Below are positions 57,611-64,000 of a stretch of DNA of 64,000 nucleotides, piece by piece. Origin of the DNA: Elymus sibiricus (lineage: Eukaryota > Streptophyta > Magnoliopsida > Poales > Poaceae). The position numbers and the translations under genes are program-made. Each line of letters begins with the position of its first letter. The stretch's first letter is position 1. The stretch spans positions 398,935,630 through 398,999,629 of the forward strand of contig CM077668.1 of assembly GCA_039707655.1 (NCBI GenBank), in the 5' to 3' direction. The notes under the pieces were generated by a model that was not told where the DNA came from, did no database searches, and saw only the letters and a list, made by a program, of their open reading frames with translations.

Positions 57611-60600
57611 TGTAACACCCCAAAATATTTTCCTTGGGATTTTCAAAATCTTTTCTTTAAAATAAAATACTTTGAATTATTAAGGCCTTTTTCTTCTTCT
57701 GCTTCTTTAGTTATGAAACTTATTTTAATTTTTAATTGGGTTTCAAAATTTTAAATGGTTCTGATTTGGATGGTTTATTAATTGGGTAATTATTTTTGAA
57801 AGATCAAAAATATTTTTCATTTAGAAAGTTTTTGGAATAAATAAAATTATTCCATGAAAATTATCATTTCCCTCCTTTCTAACACTCCTAAATTCTTCCA
57901 ATAATTTTTCTGTCACTTCTAAATTATCCCTCAAGTCATTCTCACATTCTAGGGAAGTGTCCAATACTTTCCCACCCCACAAAAATATTTCTCTTATTTT
58001 AAATAAATTCCAAAGTTGGAATTTATATTTATCCTAGTTTCGTTGGTTTACAAAGGAACCATATTTCCCTCAATTCTTCTGCTCCCACCAAAATTACTCC
58101 AACAACTAGACAGTACCTACAACCCATTTCACCAAAAACATTTGGTTCCACAGTTCAAAATTTTCAAATCCCATCCAATTCAAATTTGGACCAGATTCAA
58201 TTCTGTTGGGCAAAACCCAATTTAATTTGCTCCAAAAATTCTGAAACTTTGCCAAACTCTCTCTTATGCATTAACACCTCACCACAAAACTTCCCAAAAA
58301 TTCCTAAAATCCATAGAACCCTCCGGCATTTCCTCATATACCTGATGTGCACACTGTTCACTGTCGAAAAATTCAGTTATCTCAACTTGGTTCAGAGAGA
58401 GGAGGAGCTCGTCGCGTGCACTGTTCTCCAACCCCTCTCCTTCTCCTCCACGCCTCCTCTCCTCTTAAATGAGCCACCCCGGACCCCCTGGTCAGCTGCC
58501 CGCCGCCGATAGCACAGGAGGTGGCCGGTGCAACAGCCATCGTCCTCGGCCGCGGCAGTCGAGCAGGTCAACACGGCGCCCGCGGCCTTCACTCCTCCCC
58601 GCTGCTCTCTCACCTACTTCTCCTCCACGCGGCAACTTCTCCGCATCATCTCCATGCCGACCACACCGCCCTGGCCCCGCTGTCAGTCGCCGGAGCCAGT
58701 CATCGCCGCCGCACCCGTACGCGAGCCTCACCGCGGATAAGGCCGCAGAGCTCGACGTCGCCCGCACTGGCGCTTCCAGATAACTCCACCGGCCTCATCA
58801 ACTGCGCTCCGCCCGCGCCCGCCGTCCAAACCTACTTCGCCGGCGAATTAACTCCGGCGTCATCCAGTCCGCTTCGGCCGTCCTCGGATCGCCTATAAAA
58901 GGCCTCCTTGAGCTCCGTTCTGAGCATCCACCATCCACTCTGCCTCCCAATCGAACTCCCCCGCACTCACCCGACCTCGAGGAGGTCGTCTTCCTCCTCT
59001 CCGACCACCGATCCGCCGCCCCCTCCACTGATCAGCGCATCACCACCACTCCATATCCACCGCTCAAAACTTGCCCGTAATCATATTGTGCACCCAATCA
59101 TCGATCCCGCATCTCAATTCCACCACAGAAGCTCTCTCCGGCGAGAGCCAACTTCACCCGAACCACCATCCGCCGCCGTCGACCTCGCCGTCGTTCGGGT
59201 ACACGCCGACGACCACCACCACCACTCACCGGTGCGGAAACACTCCCTGAGCATGACCGCACTATCGCCGCCCTCTGATATGCTGGCGATCGTCGCCGGT
59301 GATCGCCGCACCTCTTCTATTCTCGCGCGCGAGCGCGTTCAAATTTGAACCTGACGGGTGGACCCCACCCGTCAGCATTCTCTCTTTTTTCTGTTTTTAA
59401 ACAGAAGGCGTATTCTCTGCTTTACATCTTCTATGCTGGAAAGCGTACTTCTGCCCAAAGCGTTTTGTTTTTAAACGTACAGGGACTGGATTTTTGCAGA
59501 AAAGCTCCTGGTCTTAAAAGTTTAATAACTTTTAAACCACAACTCTGATTGAGTTGATTCTTTTTTTGAAATTCTTATTTTTTACTCTAGTTTTTTTAGT
59601 ATTTATTTAAAAATATTTTGAGAAAACTTTTGGTACTGTTGCAAAATTTTGAATTTGAATTTGAATTTGATTTTCCAGATTAGGAAGAGGGAAACTTTGC
59701 CGGGAATTTCGAGGGTTCTTCTTCTGACTACTTTGGACAAGGCAAGCATTTTTGAACTTGGGATATGGTGAATTGCATGCATGGTTGCATTTGTTTGATA
59801 TTGCCCCGCATATGTAGTAATAGTGTATGCATGCATGGTCATGTCACCTTGTGGATTTCTTGCATGCATCATGATATCTTGCTAACGTGTGGATATGGTG
59901 AGAACCAGGAGCGTACTCCTGCCTTTGATGTGCCGGTGGGCATGGTTCACGTTTTGACACGGTGGTGTCACGGTGACATATGTGGAGTATACCGGTCATA
60001 ATAACAACACCTCCTGAGTCGACCTAGATCGAGTCTTGTTCCGTCACACCTAGCTAAACACCGTGCTGCCACGGGTCTTCCCGCGAGGGAAGTATTGTTT
60101 AGTAAGTTGCTAACCCCTGTCTATGTACACACCACATAGAGGGCCATGATGAGGGTTTCCATGGCCATGGACTAATGCCCGTCATCAGGTCAGGGGGCAT
60201 GGGTGTATCCGGTCTGGGACCGAGGGGGTAGCACCCCTGTTTGTGCTCCGATAAAAATATTGTGATCCCATGCTATTCGAGATTGTAGTCTCCCCGACTT
60301 AGAGTTTTTCTTGAACGATGCTTTGGGTGATTCCTGGCATCCGGAAAGTTAATCTGGTGTGTACTGGTCAGTTGTGTTTTCAACCCAAAGGCCGTAATGG
60401 GAATTAGGCAGCGTCTCGATGCTGGCTAAAGAAATCCCTTACTTGTGGGTAAAGAGTACACCCTCTGCAGAGTTATAACTATTCGAATAGCCGTGTCCGC
60501 GGTCAAGGACGTTAGCTGGGCAGGGTCAAGTGTCTGTCCCGGTGTCGGTCTTCGGAGGAAATAATTAAATTGAGCATGAATTAATTTGCCGGAAAATAAT

Positions 60601-61757
60601 TGTCACCCTAAGGCCATCATGTATAATTTTTGTTATCATACATCTTATTGCTATAAGTATTATTATTACTATGCATATTATTGTGGACTAACCCGTTTCT
60701 CTTATTTTATTTCCTGAGTGTCTCAGGGGCTGGCTAGACTTTCCCGGACACTTGATTTTCTTTTCAAGACCTCTCGTGGCATCGCTTGAGTTCTCGGGCG
60801 GTCCTGTCTCGCCCGATTCTCTTTTAGACACCCGTTTGGCATTTCTTTTAAAGACCTCTCGTGGCGTCGCTTGAGTTCTCGGGCGGTCCTGTCTCGCTCG
60901 ATTCTCTTTTAGACACCCGTTTGGCATTTCTTTTCAAGACCTCTCGTGGCGTCGCTTGAGTTTTCGGGCGGTCCTATCTCGCCCGATTCTCTTTTAGACA
61001 CCTGTTTGGCATTTCTTTTCAAGACCTCTTGTGGCGTCGCTTGAGTTCTCGGGAGGTCCTGTCTCGCCCGATTCTCTTTTAGACACCTGTTTGGCATTTC
61101 TCTTGGATTCTCGGGCGGTCCTGTCTCGCCCGATTATCCACTTTTAACTTTCCATGTTTGTCACTAATATTTTATTTACTCATTTTTCTGCTCATGCTAA
61201 TATTTATCATGCCATAATTTAATTCCAGCCAACATATGCATATCATTTAATCCAGCATGAACATATCATTTAATCCATCATGGGCATATGCATTCGATAT
61301 ATCTTTCGTTCATAATGTTTGCGAGTACATTCCAACGTACTCATAGGCTTGTCCCTGGCTTTTAATGTGGCCAAACCTGGAGGATGACGAGCTTGTGGAG
61401 GAAGATTGCGCTAGCGAGCCCGACGCTTAGAGGTGTCCCAGTCAGTCAACCTATGATCTTGGAGTCTACCACATGTATCATCCGTTGTGTTTCCGCTACA
61501 CCAATAAAATAGCCAAGCCTCACACTGACGCTTGACTTTATTTTATTGTACCAGTGTTGTACCACCACCACACCACTGTGTTATTCCACCACCGTAGTAT
61601 ATTGGCAAGTTTCTAATAATTCATGGAGCACTCTGGCTCAACCCTGTGTAATATTATATTTGTACTAGTTATCTATATCAAGGAAGTCTACGAGTTGATC
61701 TTGGGGCTGGTATGACTTGAGGCCATTCTGTGATTTATCCCAGAAATGGGCCTGACA
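57611..61757 (+). repeat. Right (3') LTR of element C
   Basis: The LTR is 4147 bp and keeps the empty site of the CACTA insertion at about 60601-60613. The TATA box is at 58894-58900 and the 85-bp repeats at about 60765-61110. It ends CCTGACA, followed by the tcaac duplication. Confidence 0.92.
60765..61110 (+). repeat. 85-bp tandem repeat in the right LTR of element C
   Basis: About four copies of the unit described at 51892-52238, with scattered substitutions. Confidence 0.85.
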
Positions 61758-62446
61758 TCAACCATAGAATTGCATCTCCCTATCACGCTCAAACTAGTGG
61801 TCAAGTTGAATTGAGCAATAGAGAAATAAAATTAATTTTGCAAAAAACCGTCAATAGATCTAGAAAGAATTGGTCTAAGAAACTTGACGATGCATTATGG
61901 GCTTATAGAACTGCTTATAAAAATCCTATGGGTATGTCTCCTTATAAAATGGTTTATGGAAAAGCATGTCATTTACCTCTTGAGTTAGAACATAAAGCAT
62001 ATTGGGAAATTAAAGAACTCAGTTATGATTTTAAACTTGCCGGTGAAAAGAGGTTATTTGATATTAGCTCATTAGATGAATGGAGAATCCAAGCTTATGA
62101 AAATGCCAAACTGTTTAAAGAAAAAGTTAAAAGATGGCATGATAGAAGAATTCAAAAACAGGAATTTAAAGTAGATGAGCAAGTTCTATTGTACAATTCT
62201 CGTTTGAGATTCTTTGCAGGAAAACTTCTCTCTAAATGGGAAGGACCGTATATCATCGAAGAAGTTTATTGCTCCGGAGCCATCAAAATAAACAACTCCG
62301 AAGGCACTAATCCGAGAGTGGTGAATGGGCAAAGAATTAAGCACTATATTTCAAGTACTCCCCTTAATGTTGAAACTAATGTTATTGAAATAATTACACC
62401 GAAGGAATACATAAGAGAGACCTTCCAGAACACTCCAGAACCCTGA
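61758..62446 (+). pseudogene. Sabrina-like integrase, C-terminal part
   Basis: After the tcaac duplication the frame continues from KYDVN at 45348 as HRIASPYHAQTSGQVELSNREI. This supplies the third catalytic residue (E of GQVELSNRE), followed by the region LWAYRTAYKNPMGMSPYKMVYGKACHLP in part and the C-terminal domain LLYNSRLRFFAGKLLSKWEGPY. The stop is at 62444-62446. This segment has no internal stop, unlike the upstream pol. Confidence 0.87.
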
Positions 62447-62780
62447 AAAGGATGAGGTACGTGATACGGTAAGTAAACCGACTCTAAAAATTCCATAAAA
62501 ATACTTTCTGTTAGTTTTGGAATATTAGAAAAAATACAAAAATAAGAAATAGCCGAGGGGACCCACCTGGTGCCCACGAGGCACCAGGGTGCGCCACCCC
62601 CCCAGGCGCGCCCTGGTGGCTCGTGGGCCCCTCGTGAGCCTTCCCGACTCTGTTTTCTCCTGGATTACTTGTTTTGCAAGATAAAAAATCATTATATATA
62701 CTCCCGTATGTTTTGACGACCGTATCGCAGAAATCTCCTCTGTTCTTGTTTCGTGCTATTTTTCTGACAGATCCGAAAGT
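62447..62780 (+). promoter_or_regulatory. Spacer with GC-rich hairpin and TATA-like box before the extra Sabrina-like ORF
   Basis: An inverted repeat has arms at 62573-62595 (CCCACGAGGCACCAGGG) and 62604-62627 (CCCTGGTGGCTCGTGGG). A TATA-like ATTATATATA follows at 62691-62700, and the ATG of the next ORF lies 81 bp further on. The layout resembles the hairpin plus TATA arrangement inside the LTRs of the minus-strand array. Confidence 0.45.
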
Positions 62781-63194
62781 ATGTCGTCTCAAGACTCAGA
62801 TGGAGAGTGCTTCGTATCACACTATGTTACAAATCCAAGGATCTATGGGGATATAGATCCCTATGGATGGTCTTCGGAGGTGGAGCGAGATGTCAACATG
62901 AAGGGAACCGAAGAAGCGAGCTCGGATGAAGACGATGCTCCTCTACCTCAACCCGGAGATATGCATGTGGAGTTCAAGAAGTCGAGCCTACCAAGCACAG
63001 TAAACAAATCTAAGATTCAATTTATCCCTTTCCGTCTTCTACAGGAAAACAAGAACGTATTGTGTGAGAAGATAGTGGAACTTGAACAAGAAATTAGCAA
63101 GTTGAAGGAAGAAAACTATGTTCTCAAGCGGAAACTAAAGGACAAGCCCACCACTTCATCATCACCACCACCATCACCGAAGAAGGAAACTTGA
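62781..63194 (+). CDS. Small coiled-coil ORF downstream of pol in the Sabrina-like element (137 aa)
   Basis: The ORF starts MSSQDSDGECFVSHY and ends SPPPSPKKET. Its N-terminal half is acidic (EEASSDEDDAPLPQPGD). Residues about 85-120 form a leucine-zipper-like coiled coil (ENKNVLCEKIVELEQEI, then LKEENYVLKRKLKDK). The tail is rich in Ser, Pro and Lys. I see no signal peptide or membrane segment, so it is not an obvious env-like protein, although Athila elements often have an extra ORF at this position. The frame is intact while gag-pol is broken. I do not recognise a function. Confidence 0.6.
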   Translation: MSSQDSDGECFVSHYVTNPRIYGDIDPYGWSSEVERDVNMKGTEEASSDEDDAPLPQPGDMHVEFKKSSLPSTVNKSKIQFIPFRLLQENKNVLCEKIVELEQEISKLKEENYVLKRKLKDKPTTSSSPPPSPKKET

Positions 63195-64000
63195 GTACAT
63201 GGGTATGGGCACTCCCCTTGGCTTGTGCCAAGCTTGGGGGAGGTGCCCCGGTATCGTATCACCATCACTTTTATTATCTTTACCTATTTTTAGTTCGATC
63301 CTTAGTTATTTCGTGATCTAGTTGAATAAAAGTTTAGTATGATCTATTTTCGAGTGTTAGCATCGTGATCTATCTATCTATGTAATCGAGTTGAGAGTTA
63401 TATAATAAAGAGTAGTTTGAGTTTTTGCTTCTTTACTTTCATGTTCCAATTCTAGCAACGAAAATAATGAAAAAGATCATATGCTAATCTTATGGAAAGT
63501 AATGACATTACATAAAGAAAAGTATAAGTGGTAAAATTAATAGGAAGTTAACAAACATAGAATTAGTCAATGATGCAATTCATGAAAAAGTTAATAAGGG
63601 AAGAGAAGATATACATGCAAATATACTATCTTGAACATCTTTTATGATTGTGAGCCCCCATTAAGTATTTCATGTCAAATTGTTGACATTGGACGAGGAA
63701 GACAACGTAGTGAATTATGTTTGTTCATATTCACATAGAAGTTATATTGTTATAGATCCTCCAACATGTGGTGCTTGCCCAATATCTTTGCTAGCCAAAA
63801 ATTCGCACCAAGTAGAGATACTACTTGTGCATCCAAAACCCTTAAACCCAATTTCATGTCATGAGAGTCCACTATATCTACCTACGGATTGAATAAGATC
63901 CTTCAAGTAAGTTGTCATCGGTGCAAAAAGCAGTAAAAATTGCCTCTAAATATGTCTGAACTTTTATTGTAAGGGAAATAAGCTTTGTACGAACTTGTGA
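63195..64000 (+). other. 3' internal region of the Sabrina-like element, running off the window
   Basis: AT-rich non-coding sequence. A purine-rich AAGCTTGGGGGAGGTGCCCC lies at about 63231-63250 but is not followed by an LTR start, so it may be an internal PPT-like site. No TGATACG-type LTR start occurs before 64000. Short open frames here show no similarity I recognise. Confidence 0.6.

Larger units (their letters stand above)
45349..61757 (+). mobile_element. Element C: long-LTR chromovirus (Ty3/gypsy, Tekay/Del-like)
   Basis: The ends are TGTAACACCCC and GGGCCTGACA with a perfect tcaac duplication (45344-45348 and 61758-61762), inserted in the Sabrina-like integrase. The left LTR is 45349-52891, 4139 bp after subtracting the nested CACTA element and its 3-bp duplication; the right LTR is 57611-61757 (4147 bp). 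The PBS matches initiator tRNA-Met, and the internal region of about 4.7 kb encodes gag, PR, RT, RH, IN and a chromodomain-like C-terminus. Long LTRs starting TGTAACACCC and a C-terminal chromodomain point to the Tekay/Del clade of chromoviruses. I do not assign a family. Confidence 0.9.
13210..64000 (+). mobile_element. Sabrina-like Athila gypsy retrotransposon, host of the nest (both ends incomplete)
   Basis: Host segments are 13210-13542, 29561-29665, 41339-45348 and 61758-64000. Removing elements A, B and C with one copy of each target duplication joins the segments in register: the leader continues at 29566, gag codon 18 continues at 41344, and integrase DVN continues as HRIASPYH at 61763. 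The PBS is tRNA-Asp type and the protease has the DMGAS form, both Athila-like. The left part of the 5' LTR is missing, cut by the minus-strand array, and the 3' LTR lies beyond 64000. The name Sabrina rests on my memory of the leader, gag start and LTR end. Confidence 0.85.

Noticed and set aside
63231..63250. The true polypurine tract and 3' LTR start of the Sabrina-like element.
   Set aside because: No TG-start LTR matching 13210-13484 or the TGATACG type follows before the window end; the 3' LTR must lie further right.

Overview
This window is a nest of transposable elements from a large grass genome, almost certainly of the tribe Triticeae (wheat, Aegilops, barley or rye). The evidence is an Angela/BARE/WIS-type copia element whose LTR begins TGTTGGAAATATGCCC, Sabrina-like and other Athila-type gypsy elements with tRNA-Asp primer sites, and long-LTR chromoviruses. 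I see no intact host gene, tRNA, rRNA or CRISPR array. Species and chromosome cannot be told from this sequence. Family names come from memory of LTR ends and protein motifs and were not searched.

Layout. (1) 1-13209, minus strand: a tandem array of an Athila-like gypsy element arranged LTR - internal - LTR - internal - LTR, with the third internal region cut by the window start. Each internal region keeps a tRNA-Asp PBS, one ORF of about 356 aa ending in a retroviral-type protease, and a polypurine tract, but no RT, RNase H or integrase. (2) 13210-64000, plus strand: a Sabrina-like Athila element (end of the 5' LTR, PBS, gag, PR, RT, RH, IN, then a small extra ORF) split by three retrotransposon insertions. 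Element A (13543-29560, TSD tttgg) and element B (29666-41338, TSD accgg/gccgg) are Tat-like gypsy elements of one family, both minus-oriented, with gag (plus protease in B) on the minus strand and an antisense ORF (aORF) on the plus strand. Element C (45349-61757, TSD tcaac) is a plus-strand chromovirus with LTRs of about 4.1 kb. (3) Second-level insertions: an Angela-like copia element (15115-24423, TSD tctat) in the aORF of A; a 2.16-kb solo LTR (31785-33940, TSD gccgg) in the aORF of B; and a 3.4-kb CACTA transposon (48337-51737, TSD cac) in the 5' LTR of C.

How the parts work together: Sabrina is the oldest layer on its strand; A, B and C landed in it, and the copia element, solo LTR and CACTA element landed in those. 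Every target duplication except that of the array (which leaves the window) can be read, so the order is well supported. All large coding regions carry stops, frameshifts or deletions.

The most notable content is: (a) the CACTA element carries fragments of two cellular genes, phytoene synthase exon 1 and the C-terminal part of dUTPase; (b) the antisense ORF in A and B resolves into the same six-exon gene model with matching intron positions and phases in both copies and its own TATA-like promoter; (c) the tandem LTR-sharing array of protease-only elements; (d) hairpin-rich repeats inside LTRs that differ in copy number between the two LTRs of one element.
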